The notes below the pieces were generated by a model. It was not told the DNA's origin and ran no database searches. It saw only the letters and a list, made by a program, of their open reading frames with translations. From Roseovarius sp. A-2 (GTDB taxonomy: Bacteria; Pseudomonadota; Alphaproteobacteria; Rhodobacterales; Rhodobacteraceae): a stretch of DNA of 64,000 nucleotides. Positions 17,679 to 25,077 of the stretch are shown here, in pieces. Location of the stretch: positions 1 through 64,000 of the forward strand of contig NZ_BDIY01000019.1 in the NCBI RefSeq assembly GCF_002072155.1. Direction: 5' to 3'. Each line of letters starts with the position of its first letter. Within the stretch, counting starts at the first letter, position 1. The translations under genes and the position numbers were made by a program.

Positions 17679-17832
17679 TCACTGAAACGTCATCAGCATT
17701 AGCGCCCGGGGCAACCAAAGCGCGATCTCGGGAAAAAAGATCAACAACATTGGCACCAGAATGATGCACACGTCCTTGAGCACCTTCACGACATTCATGC
17801 CCCCGATTGCTGCTGATATCAACAGGCGCAAA
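17679..17832 (-). pseudogene. 3' fragment of a TRAP large permease (dctM)
   Basis: Too short to be an intact gene. Read leftward from 17832, the codons give APVDISAAIGGMNVVKVLKD, then a hydrophobic stretch and FFPEIALWLPRALM before a TGA at 17679. That is the usual C-terminus of a DctM permease (compare FIPSITMWLPTLIYR in the gene at 14256). The 5' part is cut exactly at the edge of copy 3 of the IS6-derived element. It lies 28 bases upstream of uxuA, so uxuA-kdgK was once the tail of a TRAP operon. Confidence 0.75.
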
Positions 17833-18094
17833 GGTGTTGTCACGTCAACGGGCCTGAGGTTGCTGGTTCATTGATCCGGGCGTAGGCGGTGTCGATGCAG
17901 ACAAAAAAGATCAGCTACAAGAGGTTCAATAACCGCGCAGAGAACAGCCATTTGCCTTTCCGAAAACCAGAGCGGGTAATGCAGGTCTTACGATCGCCGG
18001 GTGAATTGCAGCGCTTCGTCTCGATGCAATCTGCAACCCGTATCTTTTCTTCATGCCAGCCTGCCGTCGTTCCGCTCTCACCATCGGCTCGAAG
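17833..18094 (+). mobile_element. IS6-derived internally deleted element, copy 3
   Basis: It begins GGTGTTGTCACGTCAACGGG and carries the same left-end-to-transposase-C-terminus joint as the other copies (RFNNRAENSHLPFRKPER). Similarity stops after CCATCGGCTCGAAG, so the right terminal repeat is missing. Its left end directly abuts the cut dctM fragment. With copy 2 it brackets the 5.6-kb segment 12203-17832, with both left ends facing inward. Confidence 0.7.
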
Positions 18095-18126
18095 TTTCTT
18101 CAGGGTCGGGACAAGACCGTTCTGCG

Positions 18127-18157
18127 TCAGCGACTAGATCGCTGACGCTATCTGTTT
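18127..18157 (+). terminator. Hairpin with T-run near SDR 3' end
   Basis: GTCAGCG-N7-CGCTGAC stem followed by TATCTGTTTTT on the plus strand. It would stop rightward transcripts leaving the IS6-derived element. For the leftward SDR gene it lies just past the stop but lacks a T-run in that direction. Confidence 0.45.
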
Positions 18158-18161
18158 TTGG

Positions 18162-18908
18162 TCAGGAAAACAGCGTGCCGCCGTTGATATCCACATTTGT
18201 ACCGGTGATGAACGCGGCATCATCGGATGCAAGGAACACAGCCAGCTTGGCCACGTCTTCGGATGTGCCTTCCCGCTTGAGCGGTGTGACATTCGCAACA
18301 TGGGTGCGTACTTCGGGCTTGGTAAAGATGTTGTGGAAATCGGTGTCGATCATGCCGGGGCAAAGCGAATTGACGCGGATCTTTGGCCCCAGTTCCTTGG
18401 CCAGACCGCGCGTCAACGTCATCAGTGCCCCCTTGGAGGCGCCATAGGCGGACGCACCCGGCCCGCCGCCATCGCGACCCGCTTGCGACGCCAGCCCGAC
18501 AATGGATGACCCTTCTGTCATATGCGGCAGGCAATCACGCACCATCAGCACAAAGGAGGTCAGATTGACATCCATCACCGCCTGCCAGTGATCCATTGTC
18601 ATTTCGTCCATTTTGACACGTGCAAGGATACCGCCGGTCACATGGATCAGCGAATCTATTCCGCCGAATGTCTCGACCGTCTTGCTGACCAGCGCCTTTA
18701 CATCGGCTTCTTTAGTCATGTCGCCTTGCAGGGCAAACGCCTTGCCACCAGCGGCTTGGATTTCGGCAACCGCGCTGTCGGCCCCTGCAGAGCTTGCGAA
18801 ATAGTTGATGGCGACATTGGCACCCTGCGCCGCAAGTTCCATCACGCATGCGCGTCCGATGTCACGCCCGCCGCCGGTCACGATTGCGGTTTTTCCTTTA
18901 AGGTTCAT
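18162..18908 (-). CDS. Short-chain dehydrogenase/reductase
   Basis: 248-residue classical SDR. The cofactor motif is TGGGRDIGRA with NYFAS after the second strand (suggesting NADP), the catalytic region GLASQAGRDGGGPGASAYGA continues SKGAL (Tyr-x3-Lys), and the chain ends DINGGTLFS. The start MNLKGKTAIV has GGAGAAATAT upstream. It is divergent from the KdgF-like cupin, with two candidate GntR operators between them. In this setting it could reduce 4-deoxy-L-erythro-5-hexoseulose uronate to 2-keto-3-deoxygluconate, feeding kdgK; that is inferred from neighbours only. Confidence 0.85.
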   Translation of the reverse strand: MNLKGKTAIVTGGGRDIGRACVMELAAQGANVAINYFASSAGADSAVAEIQAAGGKAFALQGDMTKEADVKALVSKTVETFGGIDSLIHVTGGILARVKMDEMTMDHWQAVMDVNLTSFVLMVRDCLPHMTEGSSIVGLASQAGRDGGGPGASAYGASKGALMTLTRGLAKELGPKIRVNSLCPGMIDTDFHNIFTKPEVRTHVANVTPLKREGTSEDVAKLAVFLASDDAAFITGTNVDINGGTLFS

Positions 18909-19036
18909 ATATTTCTCCTCCAAAGTTTTGCCTCTGGCCGGACCCTGGCGGGCGGGCACCTGAGCGCTGTGTTTAACACCGATGCCTTCACATCACTTCT
19001 CGCACTGGCATAGTCCAATGCCGCGCTCGCTACAAT

Positions 19037-19052
19037 ACAAATTATTACAAAT
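19037..19052. promoter_or_regulatory. Candidate GntR operator (SDR/cupin intergenic, site 1)
   Basis: Exact ACAAAT-TATT-ACAAAT. It lies 129 bases upstream of the SDR start on the leftward side. With the identical site at 19213 it probably controls both divergent genes. Confidence 0.6.
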
Positions 19053-19212
19053 AATCCGGCAATTTTTGCCCCGGCTCAATCGCAATGGAACGCCATCGAC
19101 GGCCTGTTTCCAGAATCAACGTCTCCAAATATAAACCATATCACAGGGCTTTCCGCCCCTCTGCATCGTTTCAAGAACAACTGGGAATGGTTGACAAGTC
19201 ACCGGAAAAATA

Positions 19213-19228
19213 ACAAATTATTACAAAT
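19213..19228. promoter_or_regulatory. Candidate GntR operator (SDR/cupin intergenic, site 2)
   Basis: Exact ACAAAT-TATT-ACAAAT again, 31 bases before the cupin start, so a bound regulator would overlap its core promoter or ribosome-binding region. Two identical 16-mers in 200 bases of otherwise unrelated sequence are unlikely by chance. Confidence 0.62.
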
Positions 19229-19258
19229 ATCGAGATTTCTCAAAGGAAGGTTTTCCTG

Positions 19259-19594
19259 ATGGTCGATACTTCTGAAACGCCGCAGGACTGGATGACGTCC
19301 GGGCCGGGCGCACAACGCCGCATTCTGTATCAGGACAAGGCGTCGATGATCGGCGAAAGGGATGGCGAGGGCATTCCACATTCCCACCCCCATGTCCAGA
19401 CAACCTATGTCTCAGCAGGTCAGCTCCGGTTGAATGTCGCCGGGGTAACAACGGTTCTGAACCCGGGGGATGCCATTATCATCCCGTCCATTGCTGAACA
19501 TTCCTGTGTTTGCCTGCAAGAAGGACGCCTGCTGGATAGCTTTGCACCGCGCAGCGATGACTTCATGACAGCCCAAGGGCTTGCATTGAACTGA
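19259..19594 (+). CDS. KdgF-like cupin
   Basis: 111-residue single-domain cupin. Metal-binding cupin motif 1 is HSHPHVQTTYVSAGQ and motif 2 is PGDAIIIPSIAEHSC, with the C-terminal LLDSFAPRSDDF that resembles KdgF. KdgF converts unsaturated monouronates, from pectin or alginate lyases, to their open-chain keto form. GGAAGG lies before the ATG at 19259. The divergent SDR, the kdgK gene and two TRAP importers fit a route for unsaturated uronates. No lyase is present in the window. Confidence 0.78.
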   Translation: MVDTSETPQDWMTSGPGAQRRILYQDKASMIGERDGEGIPHSHPHVQTTYVSAGQLRLNVAGVTTVLNPGDAIIIPSIAEHSCVCLQEGRLLDSFAPRSDDFMTAQGLALN

Positions 19595-19605
19595 TCAGGC
19601 GCGGG

Positions 19606-20349
19606 CTAGCCCTGAAACACCCGTTTTCTCGCGTTTTCGACATGGCGACGCATCGCAACGCGCGCCCCGTCCTGATCGCCGCGTTCAAGCGCGTCCAGAA
19701 CTAGAAAATGTTCCTGTTGCACAAGTTCCATACGCTCTTGTGATTTGGTCAACGATAGGTTCCGGGTCAGGTTGAGGCCGGTCAGGATGTTAGCCTTCAT
19801 CGACGTCCGCGCCGCGGTGAAATACTGATTGCCCGAGGCCACAGAGATCGCCTCGTGAAAGGCTTCGTCGGCGTCCACGCCCAGTTCGCCCTCGCGGATG
19901 CAGTGGTCCAGCTTTTGGAGTTGTGCACGCATCTGCGCCAGATCACGGTCGGTGCGCCGTGCGGCGGCCAGATAGGCCGCCTCGCCTTCGATGGCGGCGC
20001 GAAACTCGAATGTGCGCTGGATATCCGCGATGGACCCCACCGGTGCGAATTCAAGAACTGCCGTTTCAGGGCGGCGCTTCACAAACGATCCCGAGCCCTG
20101 CCGCGATACGACCACGCCGTCCTCGCGCAGTTGTTTCAACGCCTGCCGCAGGACGGGCCGGGACACTTCGAGCATTTCGCTCATCGCATGTTCGGTCGGC
20201 AGTTTGGCCCCCACAGGCGTTTCCCCGCTCAGGATCATCGCGAGGATTTTTTCGTAGACTTGATCAGAAAGCGTCCGGTCTTTTCCGGTGCTTACAGGAT
20301 TAGACCTGACCGCCGTCGCTCCTGCTACCTGTTGTTTTGCTGTCGCCAT
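19606..20349 (-). CDS. GntR-family (FadR/FCD) transcriptional regulator
   Basis: 247 residues. The N-terminal winged helix-turn-helix (about residues 28-90) has DQVYEKILAMILSGE, LPTEHAMSEMLEVSRPVLRQ and SRQGSGSFV. The C-terminal all-helical FCD ligand domain has EFRAAIEGEAAYLAA, DEAFHEAISVASGNQ and the HFLVLDALERGDQDGARVAM stretch, where metal- and acid-binding residues lie. FCD regulators often sense sugar acids (UxuR, ExuR). Its start overlaps the 3' end of the RraA-like gene, placing it at the end of the leftward TRAP operon, which has two candidate operators at its head. Autoregulation is therefore likely. Confidence 0.88.
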   Translation of the reverse strand: MATAKQQVAGATAVRSNPVSTGKDRTLSDQVYEKILAMILSGETPVGAKLPTEHAMSEMLEVSRPVLRQALKQLREDGVVVSRQGSGSFVKRRPETAVLEFAPVGSIADIQRTFEFRAAIEGEAAYLAAARRTDRDLAQMRAQLQKLDHCIREGELGVDADEAFHEAISVASGNQYFTAARTSMKANILTGLNLTRNLSLTKSQERMELVQQEHFLVLDALERGDQDGARVAMRRHVENARKRVFQG

Positions 20350-21041
20350 GTCTTAAATTTTTCTTTCGACTTTGGATCAGTGGGCGGATACAGGCCAAAG
20401 ATCGACTCCCCATTCTGCACCATTTCCAAAACGAAGTCCTCAAATACTGTCATTTCTGCGGTTTCTTCTGCTACTTCTGTCACCAGATGCAGCGGGATGC
20501 AAACCACGCCTTCGTTGTCGCCCACCATGATATCGCCCGGAAATACCGAAACCCCGCCACAGGCGATAGGGTCATTGTTTGCGACAGCATGGTGCTTTGT
20601 CAAATTGGTCGGCGCACTGGGGCGCGTATGGTAGGCGGGCATCTGGAGAGCAGAGATTTCGGGTGTGTCGCGAAAACCGCCATCTGTCACAATCCCGTTG
20701 CATCCGCGCATCTGCAAACGGGTGGCAAGGATACACCCGGCAGACGCCGCTGATGAATCCTGCCGCGAGTCGATGACGAACACGGCACCTACCGGACATT
20801 CCTCGACCCCTTTGCGCTGCGGATTTTCCCGGTCGGCAAAGGAGTCAAGAACATCCAGGTCCTCGCGCGCGGGAATGTAGCGCAGAGTATAGGCAGGTCC
20901 GACCATGTTCGGCCCCGGATTCATTCGTTGTGGCCCCTGAATGAAGACGTTGCGAAAGCCACGGCGAAACAGTGAGGTTGTCAAAGTCGCAGTGCTGACA
21001 TGGGCCAGCTTCTCAAGGGTTTCAGGTGTCGGGTTGGTCAT
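20325..21041 (-). CDS. RraA-family protein (aldolase or decarboxylase-like)
   Basis: 238 residues of the RraA/HMG-aldolase fold. Visible motifs are VGPAYTLRYIPARED, GAVFVIDSRQD, GCNGIVTDGGFRDTPEI (the Arg-Asp metal/substrate site) and VFPGDIMVGDNEGVVCIP. Proteins of this length next to TRAP operons are usually divalent-metal 4-hydroxy-4-methyl-2-oxoglutarate or oxaloacetate-type lyases rather than RNase E inhibitors. It sits between dctM and the GntR gene in one leftward operon, so it may cleave a keto-acid intermediate of the imported compound. The substrate is unknown. Confidence 0.8.
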   Translation of the reverse strand: MTNPTPETLEKLAHVSTATLTTSLFRRGFRNVFIQGPQRMNPGPNMVGPAYTLRYIPAREDLDVLDSFADRENPQRKGVEECPVGAVFVIDSRQDSSAASAGCILATRLQMRGCNGIVTDGGFRDTPEISALQMPAYHTRPSAPTNLTKHHAVANNDPIACGGVSVFPGDIMVGDNEGVVCIPLHLVTEVAEETAEMTVFEDFVLEMVQNGESIFGLYPPTDPKSKEKFKTWRQQNNR

Positions 21042-21080
21042 TTTCAGAACCTCTTGCTAGCATTTTATCTTGGGCCGCAT

Positions 21081-22361
21081 TTATTCAAGCAGCGATGGCA
21101 GAAACAGGGACACGGCGGGGACATAGGTCACTAGGACAAGCGCCGCCAGAATCGCAAGGTAGAAGGGCCAGATCGTTCTGAGCGTTTCCTCGATCCTGAT
21201 CCGCCCTACGGCACAGCCCACGAACAGGCACGTGCCCACAGGTGGCGTACACAGGCCAAGGCCAAGATTGACCAAAAGCATGATCCCGAATTGCGTCGGG
21301 TCCATGCCGAGGTCTTTGACAATCGGCAAAAAGATTGGCGTGCAGATCAGGATCAGCGCTGCCATGTCCATGATCATGCCAAGGACCAGCAACATGATGT
21401 TGATCATCAGCAATACGGCGATTTTCTCTTCCGATATGCCCAGCATGAAGCCGCTCAGCTTTTCGGGCACCTGATAGAGCGCCAGAAGATAGGCAAACGA
21501 GCTTGCAAAGCCGATCAGCACCATGACCATAGCTGTCGTGCGTACGGCCGAAACGACAGAGGTTTTGAAACCCTGCCAATCCAGCGACCGATAGACAAAA
21601 AAGGTAAGCAACAGGGCGTAGATGGCCCCGAAGGCACCCGATTCCGTCACAGTGAAAACGCCCGACAGGACGCCGCCCACGATAATGACAGCCGTGACAA
21701 GGCCGGGGATCGCCTGCAAGGACGTGGTCCAGACGGCGTTCCAGCCGGGGAACGGCTCTGCGGGATAGTTGCGTTTGATCGCTATCACATAGGCCGCGAT
21801 CGCCAGGCACAGACACATCAAAATGCCGGGGATTACCCCTGCAAGGAACAGCTTGGAGATCGAAATCCCACCGCCCGCCGCGACTGCAAAGATGATCATA
21901 TTGTGGCTCGGCGGGATGACGATGCCCGCAATGGAGGAGGTTACCGTCACGTTGACTGCGTAATCAGCATGATACCCGCGCTCTTTCATCACCGGGATCA
22001 GGATCGAGCCAAGCGCAGAGATATCCGCGACCGCTGAGCCGGAAATGCCACCAAAAAGCATACTGGAAAAGATGTTTACCGACGCCAAACCTCCGCGCAC
22101 ATGTCCGACCAGGGCAGATGCAAACTTGACCAGCCTCATTGCGATGCCGCCATGCAGCATCAATTCGCCGGCAAAGACAAAGAACGGAATGGCCAGAAGG
22201 GAAAAGACCGAGATGCCAGAGATCGATCTTTGAAAGGTGATCAGCAAAGGAAAGCCTTCGTACCAGAACGCCGATGCAGCAGCGATCCCCATTGCGAAAG
22301 CAACCGGCACACCCAGCACCACGCAGACCCCGAAACTACCAAGTAGAAGTGCCAAGCCCAT
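21081..22361 (-). CDS. dctM: TRAP transporter large permease DctM
   Basis: 426-residue DctM subunit with about 12 membrane segments. Motifs include FSLLAIPFFVFAGELMLHGG, VTSSIAGIVIPPSHNMIIF and GLCTPPVGTCLFVG. I take the ATG at 22361, two bases after the dctQ stop (TGATCATG); an in-frame TTG at 22367 overlaps dctQ. It is only distantly similar to the DctM at 14256, so the two importers are probably of different substrate range rather than recent duplicates. Confidence 0.9.
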   Translation of the reverse strand: MGLALLLGSFGVCVVLGVPVAFAMGIAAASAFWYEGFPLLITFQRSISGISVFSLLAIPFFVFAGELMLHGGIAMRLVKFASALVGHVRGGLASVNIFSSMLFGGISGSAVADISALGSILIPVMKERGYHADYAVNVTVTSSIAGIVIPPSHNMIIFAVAAGGGISISKLFLAGVIPGILMCLCLAIAAYVIAIKRNYPAEPFPGWNAVWTTSLQAIPGLVTAVIIVGGVLSGVFTVTESGAFGAIYALLLTFFVYRSLDWQGFKTSVVSAVRTTAMVMVLIGFASSFAYLLALYQVPEKLSGFMLGISEEKIAVLLMINIMLLVLGMIMDMAALILICTPIFLPIVKDLGMDPTQFGIMLLVNLGLGLCTPPVGTCLFVGCAVGRIRIEETLRTIWPFYLAILAALVLVTYVPAVSLFLPSLLE

Positions 22362-22363
22362 GA

Positions 22364-22894
22364 TCAATAGCTGCCTTTTTCAATATATGGTTTGCCCTGC
22401 ATCAGGCAGGCGATGCGAAAGGCGGCCCGCAGTCCGGTAAAGATAAAGACAAGGCCGCCGAACAGCGCCGCCGAGAGGGACCGAAAGCTTTCGGGGATGT
22501 TCAGCATAGGCAGCAACGTATCCCAGCCGAATTTGAACAGCTCGACACTGGCGATCATCATGATCAGCCCGAAACCCGCGAGAATGATATCAATCAACAG
22601 CTTCAGGAACGTGCTGATCCTCAACCCCATCATGTCACGAAAGATCGTCACACCCAGATGGGTATTTTCGTGAATGCCAACAGCCGCGCCCAGATAGGTG
22701 ATGTAGCAGATCAGCAAGAGTGCCAGTTGTTCCACCCATGTCGGCGTGGCGTTCAGTACATAACGCCCAAAAACAAGCCAGCCAAACGTTGCAACCAAAA
22801 CCACAAGGGCAACCGAAGCGGCAACCATACAAAGAAGGCTCAGTCCATCCAGCACGCATTCAGTCCGGTGCATCCAGCGGGGTTCCTGTTCCAC
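22364..22894 (-). CDS. dctQ: TRAP transporter small permease DctQ
   Basis: 176 residues, four hydrophobic segments, with the DctQ patterns WLVFGRYVLNATPTWVEQLA and HENTHLGVTIFRDMM. A GTG at 22894 preceded by AAAGGAA is the best start; an ATG seven codons later is possible. The gene lies 72 bases after dctP and runs into dctM. Confidence 0.87.
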   Translation of the reverse strand: MEQEPRWMHRTECVLDGLSLLCMVAASVALVVLVATFGWLVFGRYVLNATPTWVEQLALLLICYITYLGAAVGIHENTHLGVTIFRDMMGLRISTFLKLLIDIILAGFGLIMMIASVELFKFGWDTLLPMLNIPESFRSLSAALFGGLVFIFTGLRAAFRIACLMQGKPYIEKGSY

Positions 22895-22966
22895 GAACCA
22901 ATTCCTTTGGGTTGAAGAGGGTCCGCCCCGGCATGAACAGGGCGGACATTGTTTCAAAGGCGCTGA

Positions 22967-23962
22967 TCAGTCTGCGTTGCGGAACAGATTGACCAGATCG
23001 GTCATTTCAGGATTGGCCGCCAGAAATTTTTCATAAACCGGTGCCATTGCGGTTTGAAACGCGGCTTTGTCGGCAATCTCGTTCACTTCGACACCGCCAT
23101 CCGCGATGATCTTCATCGAGGCCGCTTCGCGCTCGGCCCACAGCCTGCGTTGCAGATCGGTCGAGTTCTTACCAGCCGTCTTGACGATTTCCTGCTGCTC
23201 TGGCGTGAGTGCATAAAAGGTCTTTTTGCTCATGCACAGACACTCGGGAATGATCAGGTGCTGCGTCAGCGAGTAGTACTTTGCAACTTCGAAGTGGCTG
23301 GTGGATTCGTAGGACGGCGGGTTGTTCTCGGCTCCGTCGACCACACCGGTCTTGATCGACTGATAGACCTCGGCAAAGGCCATCGGTGTTGCGTTGCCGC
23401 CCATGGATTCGATCATGCCCACGAACAGGTCGTTGTTCATGACGCGCACCTTCATGCCCGCAACGTCTGCGGGCGTGTTGATCGGCTTGACCGAGTTATA
23501 GAATGACCGCGCACCGGCGTCATAATACCCGAGCGCTACGATGCCCTTTTCTTCCAGTGCCACACCAAGGGCCGCGCCGGGGGCACCGTCCATCAATTTA
23601 TACATCTGCGGAACGCTTTTGAACACGAAAGGCAGGGAAACGACGTTTGTCGCCGGAACGGCCTGACCCATCGGCCCAAGACTGAAAACGCCAAAGTCCA
23701 GAATGCCAAGGCGCAGCTGTTCGATCGCATCAGGCTGAGAGCCCAGAACGCCTGCATGAAACACCTTGCCTTTGATCTCGCCGCCGGTCTCTTCGGTGAC
23801 TTCGGCCATGAAGGCTTCCATGCCGTGCGACACGGGATAATCCTCGACGTGGATGTTCCAGCCGCGCCAGTCTTTTGCTTCGGCAACCAATGGCGTCATC
23901 GCCAGAGTCGTTGCGGCAGCAAGGACGAACGCTCCACGACTAATGATGTTGGGGATTTTCAT
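22967..23962 (-). CDS. dctP: TRAP transporter substrate-binding protein DctP
   Basis: 331-residue DctP protein. The start MKIPNIISRG has GAGGAGG nine bases upstream; the signal peptide ends LVAEA. Motifs are GMKVRVMNNDLF (ligand Arg), FAEVYQSIKTGVVDGAENNP and GYYDAGARSFYN. First gene of the leftward operon dctP-dctQ-dctM-RraA-GntR; two candidate operators lie within 70 bases upstream. The neighbouring KdgF-like cupin and SDR suggest an unsaturated or keto uronate as ligand. The closest relatives by motif are sugar-acid TRAP proteins. Confidence 0.92.
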   Translation of the reverse strand: MKIPNIISRGAFVLAAATTLAMTPLVAEAKDWRGWNIHVEDYPVSHGMEAFMAEVTEETGGEIKGKVFHAGVLGSQPDAIEQLRLGILDFGVFSLGPMGQAVPATNVVSLPFVFKSVPQMYKLMDGAPGAALGVALEEKGIVALGYYDAGARSFYNSVKPINTPADVAGMKVRVMNNDLFVGMIESMGGNATPMAFAEVYQSIKTGVVDGAENNPPSYESTSHFEVAKYYSLTQHLIIPECLCMSKKTFYALTPEQQEIVKTAGKNSTDLQRRLWAEREAASMKIIADGGVEVNEIADKAAFQTAMAPVYEKFLAANPEMTDLVNLFRNAD

Positions 23963-23980
23963 TATTGTTTCCTCCTCAGG

Positions 23981-24027
23981 ACAAATTATTGCAAAATAAC
24001 TCACATAGGTTACAAATTTTTACAAGT
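23981..24027. promoter_or_regulatory. Tandem candidate GntR operators before dctP (23962)
   Basis: Two copies 31 bases apart: ACAAATTATTGCAAAA at 23981-23996 and ACAAATTTTTACAAGT at 24012-24027. They sit immediately upstream of the dctP ribosome-binding site and are arranged like the sites in the SDR/cupin region. They would let the GntR protein control its own operon. Confidence 0.6.
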
Positions 24028-24362
24028 AATATTTTTGGAGATCTCGCGTGCTCACGCCCGGCGTTCTTATTTCGTGGTTCCCGATTAGGGCGGTCTCTAG
24101 GACGCCGAGTTGGGGAGTTTTTTCAGTTTTGCAAAGGGATACGCGGGCTCTGGTCGCGTCTTGCGAGATGCAATGAACTGGGAGGGAACGTTAGCCAACA
24201 GAATGAAAACCGGCCCGTCCAACCTTTGAATCAGCGACAGAATCATTCGAACGGCGCCACTTGAGGGTCTCACTGCAAAAAAACCTAACCCACGGGTTGG
24301 ATACGATCTATAGAAACGGCATCCCAAGACGGAAATGCGTCTCAAACCTGAAAGGTCATAAA
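24028..24362. other. Intergenic region between dctP and redoxin gene
   Basis: 335 bases divergent between the leftward TRAP operon and the rightward redoxin gene. It should hold both promoters. I find no convincing gene; one leftward frame is open here but has no recognisable protein character. Confidence 0.4.
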
Positions 24363-24899
24363 ATGACACAATCCACTTTGCCTGCTGGGTCCAAGCTTTG
24401 CGGCGGGGCGCGGTTTCCAGAATTTCAGGTTCCAAAATCTGGCGGCGGCACCCTTCGGTTTGGCGGCACCCAGGACCGCTGGTCCTTGCTGATTGTCTAT
24501 CGCGGCAAACATTGCGGGCGGTGTAAGAATTACCTGAACAAGTTCGAAAAATCCTACGCAGACTGGAAAAATTCCGGATTTGATGTTGCCTGTGTTTCCG
24601 CAGACCCTCTTGAGAAAGTCACCGACGACATTGCTCGCTTTGGCTGGACATTCGATATCGGTTACGATCTGCAAGAAGACGACATGCGCAAGATGGGCCT
24701 TTATATCAGCGATCCGTTATCCGCGCAGGAAACCGACCGCCGGTTCGCCGAACCCGGCGTTTTCTGTATCAGACCGGATGGCACGGCCCAGATTATCGCC
24801 ATCTCAAACGGCCCGGCTGCGCGGCCCGATCTTGATGAGTTGCTGGACGGTATGATCTTTACCATCGAAAATGAGCGTCCGGCGCGTGGCACTGTATGA
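24363..24899 (+). CDS. AhpC/TSA-type redoxin (peroxiredoxin-like)
   Basis: 178-residue thioredoxin-fold protein. The active-site segment is YRGKHCGRCKNYLNKF, a CxxC in place of the usual peroxiredoxin PxxxTxxC, followed by VACVSADPLEKV and a C-terminal GVFCIRPDG. The start MTQSTLPAGSK is chosen over an upstream frame extension with no family likeness. It stands alone between the TRAP operon and a remnant IS6-derived element. It probably reduces peroxides or disulfides in the cytoplasm; its partner is unknown. Confidence 0.8.
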   Translation: MTQSTLPAGSKLCGGARFPEFQVPKSGGGTLRFGGTQDRWSLLIVYRGKHCGRCKNYLNKFEKSYADWKNSGFDVACVSADPLEKVTDDIARFGWTFDIGYDLQEDDMRKMGLYISDPLSAQETDRRFAEPGVFCIRPDGTAQIIAISNGPAARPDLDELLDGMIFTIENERPARGTV

Positions 24900-24947
24900 C
24901 CCTGCTGGATGAGAACCGGCTTTTCCCGACGCGGAAACCGGCGGCGT

Positions 24948-25034
24948 TTGTAGCTGACTTTTGTGTCTGCCCCGACTCCGCCTACGCCCGGATCAATGAA
25001 CCAGCAACCTCAGCCCCGTTAATGTGACAACACC
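24948..25034 (-). mobile_element. IS6-derived element, copy 4 (left end only)
   Basis: 87 bp matching the left end of copies 1-3 in reverse orientation: at 25034 it begins GGTGTTGTCACATTAACGGG and runs to the joint CAGCTACAA, after which similarity ends. All transposase-derived sequence is lost. It ends one base from the terminator hairpin of dgcN, where its usual partner gene would have been expected. Confidence 0.7.
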
Positions 25035-25067
25035 CCGCGTGAGGCATCCGACAGATGCCCCACGCGG
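25035..25067 (-). terminator. Hairpin downstream of dgcN
   Basis: 14-bp stem with one mismatch (CCGCGTGAGGCATC / GATGCCCCACGCGG) around a five-base loop, 10 bases past the dgcN stop. There is no clear T-run because the IS6-derived end starts at 25034. Confidence 0.6.
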
Positions 25068-25077
25068 TGCCGCCGGA

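Noticed and set aside
20325-21041. RNase E inhibitor RraA
   Set aside because: Length (238 rather than about 160) and TRAP-operon setting fit the metabolic lyase branch of the family better.
24097-24435. Leftward open frame between dctP and the redoxin gene
   Set aside because: It overlaps the start of the redoxin gene and has no recognisable family or ribosome-binding site.
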